Origin: a virus
Strand: one strand, 5' to 3'
Length of the DNA stretch: 54,659 nucleotides
IMG/VR virus record: IMGVR_UViG_3300033997_000276
Coordinates: 1-54,659 of that record
In this document: positions 41,597-50,727 of the stretch, in pieces
Numbering within the stretch: the first letter of the stretch is position 1
How the letters are laid out: every line of letters begins with the position of its first letter
Notes under the pieces: generated by a model
Database searches by the model: none
Told to the model about the DNA's origin: nothing
Seen by the model: only the letters and a program-made list of their open reading frames with translations
Made by a program: the position numbers and the translations under genes

Positions 41597-41888
41597 TGCA
41601 CAAGCCCATGCCACCAGCGACGCCCTAGTCGCCATGCTTGCAAGTGAACTGGAGCAAGAACGGCAAGCCAAAGGCAACGCCATGGCCGCTTACTGTGACC
41701 GCTCAATTGCCGAATTAAACCAGCTGATTATCGACTATCCAGAATCGAAGAATGTTTGGTTGCGTCATATCGAAAGCTGGCAGCAGATCAAGCAAAAACA
41801 CGGCTACAGCAGCGCTCAAGATCTGCTTGACGATCAATATGCACAACTCGCCAGCTACCTCAGCCAAACACACAAGTTGAACGTGTAA
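41589..41888 (+). CDS. Hypothetical early protein
   Basis: A 99-residue helical protein (ASELEQERQAKGN...). It ends in a 13-bp inverted-repeat arm (41876-41888 paired with 41903-41915), so an attenuator-like hairpin follows the stop. No family recognised. Confidence 0.55.
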   Translation: MFDAQAHATSDALVAMLASELEQERQAKGNAMAAYCDRSIAELNQLIIDYPESKNVWLRHIESWQQIKQKHGYSSAQDLLDDQYAQLASYLSQTHKLNV

Positions 41889-41950
41889 GTAATCGTTACA
41901 CGTTACACGTTCAACGCCAATCGTCTTACATCATCCAGTGAGTAATCACC

Positions 41951-42682
41951 ATGAAAACCAAATTAAACATTCAATACCTGCCAATGCTGGCAGCGTTCGC
42001 CGCAAAAAATGATGTTCGTTACTACCTAAACGGCTTTCACGTAAAACCCCATCCTGAAAAAGGCGTAATCCTCACCGCCACCGACGGACATTGCCTAGTC
42101 ACAATTCACGACGAGGACGGCTTTAGCGATGGCGACTACATTTACCCAATCAGCAAAGAGTTGCTAAAAGCCGCCAACAAAAAAGCATTACCGTCTATTC
42201 AAAACATCTTTATCAACGATGGCGTAGCCATGCTCACATCGATTTACGACATCCTTGATACCTTCACCACCTTTGAAGCGTTGGACACTCAGGAACGTAA
42301 GCTTATTACTCACATTGAGTTTATTAACCCAATCGATGGGCCATACCCAGATGCAGGCAAAGTATTTAAGTCGCTGTTAAGTGATGAAAATAAAACGCCA
42401 GTATCAACATTTGGCATGAATGTTGAGCTTCTAGGCCGACTTAAAAATTTAAAAGTTAGCATTAAAAAAGGCGCCGTTTTACGCATTTATGAAGGGCAGG
42501 CGCTTACCGCTGTAATGGGCTTAAAAAACGAAATCGTCGCCGCAATCATGCCCATGACCATGGGAGAAAATGAGCGAGCACTCCCAGGCGACTTTATTCA
42601 CATTGCTGGACGCCAAAAAGCACTGCATACCTCAGCCACTCAAACCACCTCACCCGAGCCTGAACAGTCAAGCGCAGCTTGA
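41951..42682 (+). CDS. DNA polymerase III beta sliding-clamp-like protein
   Basis: A 243-residue protein. NDVRYYLNGFHVKPHPEKGVILTATDGHCLVTIHD matches the beta clamp surface motif (ATDGHR-L type), and a late IMPM patch is similar to the clamp C-terminus. It is shorter than host DnaN (~366 residues), so probably a reduced or two-domain version. It would tether a polymerase or compete with the host clamp during phage replication. Confidence 0.65.
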   Translation: MKTKLNIQYLPMLAAFAAKNDVRYYLNGFHVKPHPEKGVILTATDGHCLVTIHDEDGFSDGDYIYPISKELLKAANKKALPSIQNIFINDGVAMLTSIYDILDTFTTFEALDTQERKLITHIEFINPIDGPYPDAGKVFKSLLSDENKTPVSTFGMNVELLGRLKNLKVSIKKGAVLRIYEGQALTAVMGLKNEIVAAIMPMTMGENERALPGDFIHIAGRQKALHTSATQTTSPEPEQSSAA

Positions 42683-42718
42683 TAGTTGCCACCATTCACG
42701 AAAGAAGGAATAGCAATC

Positions 42719-43345
42719 ATGAACACTAAACCGCTCAAAGCATACGAAGTCCGCGAAGGATTTGAAGGTTACAGCAGCATCGTATTTGCAACTAACTCAG
42801 CAACTGCTCGCAGAGAAGGTGCGGCTGAATTAGGTATTGATTGGGAAGATGTTGATTTTTGTCGTCGCTTGCCATGGGCCGACGAATACGCTGGCGTTAA
42901 AGGTGGAGTCCCACCACTGGTTTGTATTGAGCACGGTTGGTCGTTTAGGTGCATGCATTGCAATTGCAAAATCGACTGTGATCTTGAAGGTGAAGATGAA
43001 CAAGGCAACTACATCAAATTAGAGCCTGTAGAAGATGGTAGCGCAATTTTCTGCTCACAATCCTGTAAAGACGAACTCGACAACGAAAAAGCTAACAGAA
43101 ATTTAGCTTTCGAGGCATTCAAAAAGTCAGTCCAAGAAAAACGTCCTGACCTTACATTTACTGAATTCACTGGCGGATGGCCTTTGATAACCATGGAAGG
43201 AAGGTTCACCTTCACTGGTTCAAAGTACGGCGGCAGCGCAAGAGACCAACAAGGTAACGGCTATATCCAATGGTTTATTGCCAACGGTGATAAAGCCGCT
43301 TGGGACGAATACGAAGCCAAACGTGAAGGCGGTGCAGCATGCTAA
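42719..43345 (+). CDS. Hypothetical protein with Cys pairs
   Basis: A 208-residue protein from ATG 42719 with AAGGAATAG upstream. Motifs FRCMHCNCKID and FCSQSCKDEL form possible metal sites (C-x2-C, C-x3-C). Rest is charged. No family recognised. Confidence 0.6.
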   Translation: MNTKPLKAYEVREGFEGYSSIVFATNSATARREGAAELGIDWEDVDFCRRLPWADEYAGVKGGVPPLVCIEHGWSFRCMHCNCKIDCDLEGEDEQGNYIKLEPVEDGSAIFCSQSCKDELDNEKANRNLAFEAFKKSVQEKRPDLTFTEFTGGWPLITMEGRFTFTGSKYGGSARDQQGNGYIQWFIANGDKAAWDEYEAKREGGAAC

Positions 43346-43503
43346 CCCACGACAAACCCCAAAACAGCGATATCAAAATCGGCCTCGGCCATATCGTTGC
43401 AGACAAAGATGGTTGGATGTTGCCAGGTGGCAAGTTAACCACCAATCGCGCCGTTGCCATCCGTGCAGCAAAAGGCCTGCACCGTTTCTTGGTTAAAAGA
43501 TAA
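43339..43503 (+). CDS. Small hypothetical protein
   Basis: 54 residues, ATG overlapping the previous stop, with DKDGWMLPGGKLTTN, then a short basic helix. No family recognised. Confidence 0.55.
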   Translation: MLTHDKPQNSDIKIGLGHIVADKDGWMLPGGKLTTNRAVAIRAAKGLHRFLVKR

Positions 43504-43512
43504 GGACGTCAC

Positions 43513-43842
43513 ATGAGCCAACAACTCACACCAAAGCAAATCGCGGCAAGGGCTTACTACCAAGCGCATAAGGAAAGTATCAAAGCGCAAAAACGGGCTC
43601 AATACGAAACTAAGGCGCGAAAGCCAAAAGTGATGAAGGTCGTTAACTCATCGACTTCTCAACCTCCAACTGCTGCACCTAAAGCTAAAACAGTCCGATT
43701 CCGAGAGGAAAATGAGCCAGTCATCCAGTCAATTAGGATATCGACCGAGGATAAAGTGCGCTTAGCTAAACGCCGCCGCATTGAGGACATAAAACTCGCC
43801 AAAGAGCTGGGCCTAAGTATGGAGGATTTTGAAGCATGCTAA
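43513..43842 (+). CDS. Hypothetical basic protein
   Basis: A 109-residue Lys/Arg/Gln-rich protein (ARAYYQAHKESIKAQKRAQY) and a C-terminal RISTEDKVRLAKRRRIED. Perhaps DNA-binding. No family recognised. Confidence 0.5.
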   Translation: MSQQLTPKQIAARAYYQAHKESIKAQKRAQYETKARKPKVMKVVNSSTSQPPTAAPKAKTVRFREENEPVIQSIRISTEDKVRLAKRRRIEDIKLAKELGLSMEDFEAC

Positions 43843-44081
43843 CCATAACCCCTCCAGATTTTTCAGAAATCGAACTGGTATCTGGCTATCAAGTCACCTG
43901 TAACAGCTGCACCGATACGTTGTTTATTCAACGCAAGCACCGCAGTGTGATCACCAGCGTCAGCGAAGGCCTAAGCCGCTCAGGTTGGCAAAAGGCAGTT
44001 AACGACAATGAGTACTTTGTCTGCATCTGCCCCAAATGCGTGAAAGAACTGCAAGAAAACGAACTAGAAGGAGCCGAATAA
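43836..44081 (+). CDS. Small zinc-ribbon protein
   Basis: An 81-residue protein with CNSC and CPKC, forming a zinc ribbon across YVTCNSCTDT-type and FVCICPKCVKE segments. Its start overlaps the upstream stop; its end meets the DndB-like start. Confidence 0.6.
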   Translation: MLTITPPDFSEIELVSGYQVTCNSCTDTLFIQRKHRSVITSVSEGLSRSGWQKAVNDNEYFVCICPKCVKELQENELEGAE

Positions 44082-45142
44082 TGGAAATGTGCTACTCAAT
44101 GCCAGCAGTAATGGGCATGCAAGGCGGTAAGGTGCTTTACACCGTGAGCATGTCAATGCTTGTCCTTGTGCGCATGTTACGTATTGACGATGCTGGCAGC
44201 GTGCTCGAACGCAGCCAACGCAAAGTCAATCCTGCTCGTGCAAAATCCATCAGCAATTACATGCTCAATAACCCAAAAGGCTACTTCTTGCCGGGCATTA
44301 TCGGCGTGGTAGAAGTGCCAACAGGCGGCCAAGCGCCTAAGTTTGAAGCATCCGAAGTTAGCGGCAGCGTGGGTGTGTTAAAAGTCGGCATGGATTCGAT
44401 AATCAAGCTGTTCGACGGCCAGCACCGCGCCACGGGTATCGCCAAGGCGCTCGAAAAATCCCCAGAGCTGTCGCAAGACACTATCTCTATCACCCTGTAC
44501 ACCAGCTTATCGCTGCAAGAACGCCAGCAAGCGTTTACCGATATCAACCAAAACGCCAGCAAGCCGCCTCAAGGTTTGTCAGATACCTACAACCACCGCG
44601 ATGAGCTATCCACGCTCACCATGGAGTTAGTTAAAAATATCGACTGGATGCAAGGCCGCGTGGATTTTGCCACCAACAAACCCGCAGCACAGAGCGAGTT
44701 CTATTGGTCCTTTAAACAAATCAAAGACGCCACGGCCATCGTGCTCGGTACCAAGAAAAACTTTGAGCCCTACCACGCCACCATTGCTTATGACTTTTGG
44801 AGCACCATGGGTACCGCCATGGAGTTGCAATCCCTCGGCAGCAAACACCGCGAAAACAGCTTATTTACCACAACGGTAATGCTTAAAGCACTGGCGAGCG
44901 CCGCAAACGAGGCTGAATCCATCGGCCAGCGACACTGGCGCCACGCTTATCAAAATTTGGTTTGGAGTCGCACCAGCCAAGACTTCACTGGCCGCTGCAT
45001 ATGCCCAAAAACAGGCAAGCTACTAGCCAACGCTGATGCAGTAATGCTGGCCTCAAACCTCATCCTTAAAACCATGGGGCAAGCGCTCAACACCACACGC
45101 GCCAGCGTTGAAATAACCTACTTCCCAGAGGTGGCAGCATGA
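44081..45142 (+). CDS. DndB-like DGQHR-domain protein
   Basis: A 353-residue protein from ATG 44081 (RBS AAGGAG). A DGQHR motif sits in IIKLFDGQHRATGIAKAL, preceded by YTVSMSMLVLVRMLRI and followed by FTDINQNASKPP. This is the DndB/DGQHR family that regulates DNA phosphorothioation in bacteria. No dndACDE are here, so it is an orphan, perhaps an anti-restriction or interfering protein. It overlaps the ASCH-like gene by 4 bp. Confidence 0.78.
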   Translation: MEMCYSMPAVMGMQGGKVLYTVSMSMLVLVRMLRIDDAGSVLERSQRKVNPARAKSISNYMLNNPKGYFLPGIIGVVEVPTGGQAPKFEASEVSGSVGVLKVGMDSIIKLFDGQHRATGIAKALEKSPELSQDTISITLYTSLSLQERQQAFTDINQNASKPPQGLSDTYNHRDELSTLTMELVKNIDWMQGRVDFATNKPAAQSEFYWSFKQIKDATAIVLGTKKNFEPYHATIAYDFWSTMGTAMELQSLGSKHRENSLFTTTVMLKALASAANEAESIGQRHWRHAYQNLVWSRTSQDFTGRCICPKTGKLLANADAVMLASNLILKTMGQALNTTRASVEITYFPEVAA

Positions 45143-45792
45143 AACAGCGCCTTATTATCTTCAACACCGAAATGGTGCGCGCCATTCTAGACGGGCGCAA
45201 AACGCAAACGCGCAGGCCCATGAATCCACAGCCTCATAAAGAATGGCAACCGCTCTCTGCAAAAGCGGAATGGTACACACCAACAGTAATTGATAAGAAA
45301 GGATTTTATCAGCCTGCCAAAAATGATGTTTTTGGTGTTAGTGATGAAGACCAAGGGTTTATATCTCCTTTTGGCTCTATCGGCGATCAGCTTTATGTCC
45401 GCGAAACATGGCGAAAATTTAATTCTTCTGATGAATGTGGGTGCAGTGAATCACCTTGCTCATGCCCTTCTAATGGCACCGTGTTATTCAAAGCGTCACA
45501 TGATAGCGGTGAAAGCAAATGGAAACCATCTATCCATATGCCACGTTGGGCTGCTCGCATCATCTTAGAAGTAACCGATGTTCGTGTAGAGCGGGTACAA
45601 AACATAAGCGAGCGTGACGCGTGGGCAGAAGGGTTTGACGGTTACGACGATGATGTGACTGGTGGTAAAAACGGTTACTCAGAGTTTTGCGAAGCTTGGC
45701 AATCAATCTATGGCGATGAATCTTGGCAATCAAATCCTTGGGTTTGGGTAATTGATTTCAAGGTGATCAGCACCACAGGCGGTGCAGCATGA
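45139..45792 (+). CDS. ASCH-like phage protein
   Basis: A 217-residue protein. MVRAILDGRKTQTRRPMNPQP and WAARIILEVTDVRVERVQNIS, WVWVIDFKV mark the ASCH-like (PUA-related) family seen in phage early regions. It may bind RNA or modified nucleic acids. It overlaps both neighbours by 4 bp. Confidence 0.72.
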   Translation: MKQRLIIFNTEMVRAILDGRKTQTRRPMNPQPHKEWQPLSAKAEWYTPTVIDKKGFYQPAKNDVFGVSDEDQGFISPFGSIGDQLYVRETWRKFNSSDECGCSESPCSCPSNGTVLFKASHDSGESKWKPSIHMPRWAARIILEVTDVRVERVQNISERDAWAEGFDGYDDDVTGGKNGYSEFCEAWQSIYGDESWQSNPWVWVIDFKVISTTGGAA

Positions 45793-46136
45793 ATCTGTTA
45801 ATCCCTGGCTTTGAATCGCCAAAGCGCATCGAGCTGATGCTGTCACTGACCAAAATCAACTCAGAAAACCTAATCAAAGCATTGATGCTGCATTACACCG
45901 TTACCTACCTTGAGAGCGCCCCATGGCGAGCAGCAATAAGGCACGATGTTCAGCTCTCTAACTTTGTGCGCGGCCAAGAACGCCTCGAAGAAGTAGCGGC
46001 AATTGTCGAGAAAATCAAAGAACTCGACTGGGAAAAGCATCTTGCCAAGTTAGCCGCAGCCAACGCGCGGATCGCCGAGCTAGAAACCCAATTAGCCAAT
46101 TATCAGTTAACTGATTCAAAGGAGCATGCTGCATGA
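45789..46136 (+). CDS. Hypothetical coiled-coil protein
   Basis: A 115-residue protein with C-terminal coiled coil (LAKLAAANARIAELETQLANY). Contains the third palindrome copy. No family recognised. Confidence 0.55.
   Translation: MNLLIPGFESPKRIELMLSLTKINSENLIKALMLHYTVTYLESAPWRAAIRHDVQLSNFVRGQERLEEVAAIVEKIKELDWEKHLAKLAAANARIAELETQLANYQLTDSKEHAA
46102..46115. repeat. 14-bp palindrome ATCAGTTAACTGAT, copy 3
   Basis: Identical to 20202-20215 and 36581-36594, here inside a small coding gene. Confidence 0.7.
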
Positions 46137-47050
46137 GCAAAAAATATCAGCTGATTTACGCGGATCCGCCATGGGCCTTTAGCAACCAAAACACGGGCGG
46201 CTCGATGAAATCCAGCGCCCAAGCAAAGTACACCGTCACTAGCACAGAGGACTTAAAACGCCTCGATGTGGGCAGCATTGCCGATGACAACTGTGTGCTG
46301 GTGATGTGGTATGTGGGCGCCATGCCGCAGGATGCCATTGATCTGGTTAAAAGCTGGGGCTTCACCCTTAAAAACATGAATGGCTTTGTCTGGAACAAGC
46401 TAACAGTCAATAACAATCCATTTTTTGGCATGGGCTTTTGGACCCGCGCAGGTAGCGAGTCGGCCATTATCGCCATCAAAGGCAAACCAACACCAGCTTG
46501 CCGCAGCGTTCGCGCCGTGGGCAATTTCGACCCACAAAGCCTTGATGAAGTACTCGCTCACCTCTGCTACGTGGGCACCTATCAAAACATTCGCCACAGC
46601 CAAAAGCCCGATGAGTTTCGCGATAAATGCGTCGAACTCATGGGTGACGTTCCGCGCCTTGAAATGTTCGCCAGAACCAAAACCAAAGGTTGGGATGTGT
46701 TTGGGAATGAAACCGTTGATTCAATCGATATTCCTATTAAATCAGCTGATCAGGTTGACACAATTAAACACAAACAGACTAGAAAGAAACGAAATCAAGC
46801 TAAACAGCTTGATATCGAAGATCAAATCGCGCGGGACAGCACTGCAACAAACAGCGTATGGCCGATTGAAGTGATGAACATTGCCAAAGAAGTTTTCGAG
46901 CTTTGCGGCATAAAGGAAACCACTGAAATCCAGTTTCAAGAACTGTGTGAAGAAGCCAATCGACAGCGGTTAGAAGGTTATCCAACCGACTCAATCATTG
47001 ATGACTTAGTTATGAACATGCCAACGGAGAAAAAACCATGCGCGGCTTAA
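46133..47050 (+). CDS. MT-A70 family adenine methyltransferase
   Basis: A 305-residue protein with YADPPWAFSN (DPPW), then GFWTRAGSESAIIAIKG, HSQKPDEFRDKCVELMG, RLEMFAR and KGWDVFGNE, the standard MT-A70 order (N6-adenine DNA methylation in bacteria/phage). The C-terminal ~90 residues (charged linker and helical part) are extra to the catalytic core. Confidence 0.88.
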   Translation: MSKKYQLIYADPPWAFSNQNTGGSMKSSAQAKYTVTSTEDLKRLDVGSIADDNCVLVMWYVGAMPQDAIDLVKSWGFTLKNMNGFVWNKLTVNNNPFFGMGFWTRAGSESAIIAIKGKPTPACRSVRAVGNFDPQSLDEVLAHLCYVGTYQNIRHSQKPDEFRDKCVELMGDVPRLEMFARTKTKGWDVFGNETVDSIDIPIKSADQVDTIKHKQTRKKRNQAKQLDIEDQIARDSTATNSVWPIEVMNIAKEVFELCGIKETTEIQFQELCEEANRQRLEGYPTDSIIDDLVMNMPTEKKPCAA

Positions 47051-48654
47051 TCGTAGATAACTTTGCAGGCGGTGGCGGTGCCTCCACTGGCATGGCTTGG
47101 GCACTGGGTCGCAGCGTGGATATTGCAATCAATCACGACCCTGATGCCATTGCAATGCACTCAGCCAACCATCCCGAAACGCTGCACTATTGCGAATCGG
47201 TGTTTGATGTTGATCCAGTTAAAGCCACTGCAGGTAAGCCAGTTAATGTGGCATGGTTTAGCCCTGACTGCACTCATTTTTCCAAGGCCCGTGGTGATAC
47301 TCCAGTAAAAAAAGAAATACGCGGATTGGCTTGGATCACCATTCGTTGGATCTTGAGAACCCGCCCGAAATTAATCCCATTAGAAAATGTTGAGGAATTT
47401 AAAACGTGGGGGCCGTTGATTGGTGAAGGTTCACAAAATCAACGCCCCGATCCTGCTCGCAAAGGTGAAACGTTTGAAGCCTTCAAAGCCATGCTTACTA
47501 CTGGTGTCGATGCTGATCACCCTGCTTTAGCTGAGTGCGTTGAAACCTTAGGGTTAACTCATTCAGATAGATATAAGTTGATAAAAGGGCTCGGCTATAA
47601 AGTTGAATTTCGTGAGCTACGCGCCCGTGACTATGGCGCCCCAACTATCCGTAAACGCCTAATTATGATTGCCCGTTGTGATGGTCGGCCGATTGTGTGG
47701 CCAGAACCGACACATGGTGCCCCGCATGATCATCGGGTTATTCGTGGTGAATTAAAGCCGTGGGTGACAACGGCTGAAAAAATTGATTTTTCTTTGCCGT
47801 GCCCAAGCATTTTTATGACCAAAGAAGAAGCGAAACAGCAAGGGCTTAACGTTAAACGCCCTTTAGCTGACGCGACATTAAAACGTGTTGCCATCGGCAC
47901 GATTAAGCATGTTTTAGAAAACCCTAACCCATTTATTATTGAGATCGCCAACTGGTCAAGCAAAGGTACTAAGAGCGTTAACGAGCCCATTAAAACAATC
48001 ACCGCCTATCCTAAAGGCGGTGCATTTGCTCTTGCTGCACCGGTTATGGTTCAGGCTAACGGTGGATTTAATACCACCCATGCTTACTCAATTGAAGAAC
48101 CCTGCAGCACGATAACCAACACAGGCAGCCAGCAGCAAATAGTCTCGGCCTTTATGGTTCACTTGCGTAAAAACATCAAGCCAACTTCTTTAAGTGACCC
48201 GATGCCAACTATTACTGCAGGCGGTACACACCATGCTGAGGTCAGGTTAACTCTTGTTGCACCAGGCGACAGCGGTTTAACGGCAGAGCAAGAAGCTGGC
48301 GCCGTGCAAGTCAGCGCGTTTTTAATGCGTTATTACTCAAACGGTGGCCAATGGAGTTCACTCAACGAGCCATTAGCCACTATCACCACTAAAGAGCGTA
48401 TTGCGTTAGTCACCGTCACTTGGAATAACAAAACCATGGTGATTGTGGATATTGGCTTAAGGATGCTTACGGCTCGAGAGCTATTCTGCCTGCAAGGCTT
48501 TCCTGATGACTACATCATTGAGGGCTATAACGGCAAAACCAACAAAACTCAGCAGGTCGCAAGGTGCGGCAATTCGGTACCGCCGCAATTTGCAGAAGCC
48601 ATTCTCCGCGTGAATCTCCCCGAGATTTGCACACAAACCGCCAAAGCAGCATAG
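47038..48654 (+). CDS. C5-cytosine DNA methyltransferase
   Basis: A 538-residue protein. Motif I NFAGGGGASTGM, motif IV region FSPDCTHFSKA with catalytic Cys (usual PPC is PDC here), motif VI ENVEEF, motif VIII region RKRLIMIARC, then motifs IX-X (TARELFCLQGFPDDYI, GNSVPPQFAEAIL). A long target-recognition region is between VIII and IX. Overlaps the MT-A70 gene by 13 bp. Confidence 0.87.
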   Translation: MRGLIVDNFAGGGGASTGMAWALGRSVDIAINHDPDAIAMHSANHPETLHYCESVFDVDPVKATAGKPVNVAWFSPDCTHFSKARGDTPVKKEIRGLAWITIRWILRTRPKLIPLENVEEFKTWGPLIGEGSQNQRPDPARKGETFEAFKAMLTTGVDADHPALAECVETLGLTHSDRYKLIKGLGYKVEFRELRARDYGAPTIRKRLIMIARCDGRPIVWPEPTHGAPHDHRVIRGELKPWVTTAEKIDFSLPCPSIFMTKEEAKQQGLNVKRPLADATLKRVAIGTIKHVLENPNPFIIEIANWSSKGTKSVNEPIKTITAYPKGGAFALAAPVMVQANGGFNTTHAYSIEEPCSTITNTGSQQQIVSAFMVHLRKNIKPTSLSDPMPTITAGGTHHAEVRLTLVAPGDSGLTAEQEAGAVQVSAFLMRYYSNGGQWSSLNEPLATITTKERIALVTVTWNNKTMVIVDIGLRMLTARELFCLQGFPDDYIIEGYNGKTNKTQQVARCGNSVPPQFAEAILRVNLPEICTQTAKAA

Positions 48655-48662
48655 GAGGCAGC

Positions 48663-48899
48663 ATGAAAAACACTTTGATTGATCTAAATAATCACTTATT
48701 CGCCCAGTTGGAACGCTTGTCTGACGAAGACCTTAAAGGCGAAAACTTACGAGAAGAAATCGACCGTTCCAAATCTGTCACGCAGATATCAAGCCAGATC
48801 ATCGCCAACGCTAGATTAGCTCTAGATGCACAATTAGCAGCTAATGAGTTAACCATTGGCCGCAAACTTCCTGAAATGCTGGAGAACAAAAATGGCTAG
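48663..48899 (+). CDS. Small hypothetical protein
   Basis: A 78-residue protein from ATG 48663 with AGGAGG upstream; a longer frame overlaps the methylase. Helical (DLKGENLREEIDRSKSVTQ). Resembles short phage proteins of unknown function. Overlaps the HNH gene by 8 bp. Confidence 0.6.
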   Translation: MKNTLIDLNNHLFAQLERLSDEDLKGENLREEIDRSKSVTQISSQIIANARLALDAQLAANELTIGRKLPEMLENKNG

Positions 48900-49683
48900 G
48901 TTTATCTATACGGCAGCAATGCTCGATTTTTTACGGGTGACTTTCCCTGAAAAATCGCTAGCAGAAACCACAAGTTTATTTAACTTTGCTTTTGGCTTAG
49001 ACAAAACTATTCAGCAAATTAAAGGCGCATGCAAAAACCACAAAATCACCTGTGGACGCAAGCAAGGCGAGCTAACAAAAGGTAAGTTACGCTGCTTCAC
49101 CAAAGAACAATTTGATTGGGTTAAACTAAAATTTAAGTCACTGACTATTAAACAAATTACGATTGAATTCAATCACAATTTCGGTACCGAAAAAACGGTT
49201 AATCAAATCCGTGCGCTTACCAAAAATCACGGCATGAAATCAGGCAGAACAGGCCGATTTGCAAAAGGCCAAAAAACGTGGAATGCAGGGATGAAAGGCT
49301 GGCAAGCTGGCGGAAATTCAACATCTACGCAGTTTAAAAAAGGCATTATCCCGCAAAACCATCGGCCTGTAGGTTCTGAGAGAATCGACAATAAAGATGG
49401 TTTTGTCATGGTTAAAGTGGCAGAGCCAAGAACATGGCGCCTAAAACATATTCTCGAGTGGGAAAAACACCACGGCCCAGTGCCAGCAGATCACAAGATC
49501 TGGTTTATCGATAACGATCGCACCAACTGCGACATTAGCAACTTAATGCTAGTCACCACAGCAGAACATGCCGTTGTCAATAAGATGGGTTTAGGCCGTG
49601 CACTACCAGAAGCTAAAGAAACCGTATTGCTGTTAGCCCGTATAAAAATGGCGACCACTAAGCGCAAACGGGAGGACGCATGA
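48892..49683 (+). CDS. HNH endonuclease (HNH_3-like)
   Basis: A 263-residue protein from ATG 48892 (MARFIYTAA). Helical N-terminal repeats LTIKQITIEFNHNFGTEKTVNQI are DNA-binding-like. The C-terminal HNH part is RLKHILEWEKHHGPVPADHKI, then FIDNDRTNCDISNLMLV. It may nick DNA during homing or degrade competing DNA. Confidence 0.78.
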   Translation: MARFIYTAAMLDFLRVTFPEKSLAETTSLFNFAFGLDKTIQQIKGACKNHKITCGRKQGELTKGKLRCFTKEQFDWVKLKFKSLTIKQITIEFNHNFGTEKTVNQIRALTKNHGMKSGRTGRFAKGQKTWNAGMKGWQAGGNSTSTQFKKGIIPQNHRPVGSERIDNKDGFVMVKVAEPRTWRLKHILEWEKHHGPVPADHKIWFIDNDRTNCDISNLMLVTTAEHAVVNKMGLGRALPEAKETVLLLARIKMATTKRKREDA

Positions 49684-49805
49684 AGCAATCAACCGCAATC
49701 CGCGAAGCGCTTAAAAAGTGGTACGCCCTGCCACGAAAACAAGCATGCTCCTGCCAACAGTTTATGAAACAACTCGCCGAAGAATTGGCAAAGGAAGGCA
49801 AGTGA
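49680..49805 (+). CDS. Small hypothetical protein
   Basis: 41 residues, ATGA-coupled upstream, TGATG-coupled downstream. Helical with one Cys pair (QACSCQQF). Unknown function. Confidence 0.5.
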   Translation: MKQSTAIREALKKWYALPRKQACSCQQFMKQLAEELAKEGK

Positions 49806-50008
49806 TGACTGCTAAAGCAACCAAAGTGTGCAAGTGGAAGTATCAAGAGGGTGGTTTTGTTTTTGAATATGACACTGCTCAAGAATTAGCAAAGCTCATG
49901 TTTGAAAACTTACCTAAAGTTACAAACCCATATGATCCTGCTTGCACTGACTTTGATAATTTCAATGAAACATTATGGCAATTGCAGCGTGATAAGGATG
50001 GTGAGTGA
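49805..50008 (+). CDS. Small hypothetical protein
   Basis: A 67-residue protein from ATG 49805 (MTAKATKV). Acidic, no family recognised. Coupled to both neighbours. Confidence 0.5.
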   Translation: MTAKATKVCKWKYQEGGFVFEYDTAQELAKLMFENLPKVTNPYDPACTDFDNFNETLWQLQRDKDGE

Positions 50009-50283
50009 TGTTTGAGTTTACTGAAGATAAAAAAGGTTTAAGACCTAAGTATATTGGCACAATCAAACATAACGGAATTAGAAGAACGTTAATGATTCTG
50101 ATGATATTTCCACTTATTTCAGCCACTATTTTTTTGAATATTTTTGCATTTATTGGCTTTGTAATTATGGCGTTTTGGAAACTTATTTTATTAGGAACAT
50201 TCAAGATTCTTGCTTGTATGTTTCAGGCTAAAACATGGGAAGTATGGCATAAGCCAAGGCAGGTGCATGATGACTCTAAATGA
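50008..50283 (+). CDS. Small membrane protein
   Basis: A 91-residue protein with two hydrophobic segments (MILMIFPLISATIFLNIFAF, then IMAFWKLILLGTFKILACM) and basic ends. No family recognised. Confidence 0.6.
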   Translation: MFEFTEDKKGLRPKYIGTIKHNGIRRTLMILMIFPLISATIFLNIFAFIGFVIMAFWKLILLGTFKILACMFQAKTWEVWHKPRQVHDDSK

Positions 50284-50560
50284 CCGCATGAATTTGCTTA
50301 TCGCAGAGAACGAGCAGCTTAAAGCCGAACGGCTTCAAATGCTGACTAAATTTGGTGAGTTAAATCGTGACAAGTTAAGGCTCGATCTACTTGATGATGT
50401 TAACGCTGGTTTCAATAAAGAAAAAGGCACTTTATACGGATGGGCTGTTCATTGGAACCATAACAGAATTTCTCTACATGATAGCGACCCTATGAAGAAG
50501 TCAGTTAGACAAGCAATCGATGAGTTTGCATCAAAAATAAATAAGGCAGGTGCAGCATGA
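50270..50560 (+). CDS. Hypothetical protein
   Basis: A 96-residue protein from ATG 50270. Its MTLN start is the same as in the next gene. Helical start (NLLIAENEQLKAERLQM), then FASKINKAG. No family recognised. Confidence 0.55.
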   Translation: MTLNDRMNLLIAENEQLKAERLQMLTKFGELNRDKLRLDLLDDVNAGFNKEKGTLYGWAVHWNHNRISLHDSDPMKKSVRQAIDEFASKINKAGAA

Positions 50561-50727
50561 CTCTAAATATCGGAGAAGCGTACCAGTTTAAAGGTGTACG
50601 AGATCAAATCATCTATGTCGGTAAAGAAGGAAATTGGCACCAGTTCGAGCTTAATGGAGAGCCTGGTGTTATTTGGTGCGAGTTGTTAGATACCGACTTG
50701 CATTTAATTGAAAAGGCAGGTGCATAA
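50557..50727 (+). CDS. Small hypothetical protein
   Basis: 56 residues, start coupled to the upstream gene by overlap and stop coupled to the excisionase by TAATG. Pattern FKGVRDQIIYVGKEGNWH. Unknown function. Confidence 0.5.
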   Translation: MTLNIGEAYQFKGVRDQIIYVGKEGNWHQFELNGEPGVIWCELLDTDLHLIEKAGA

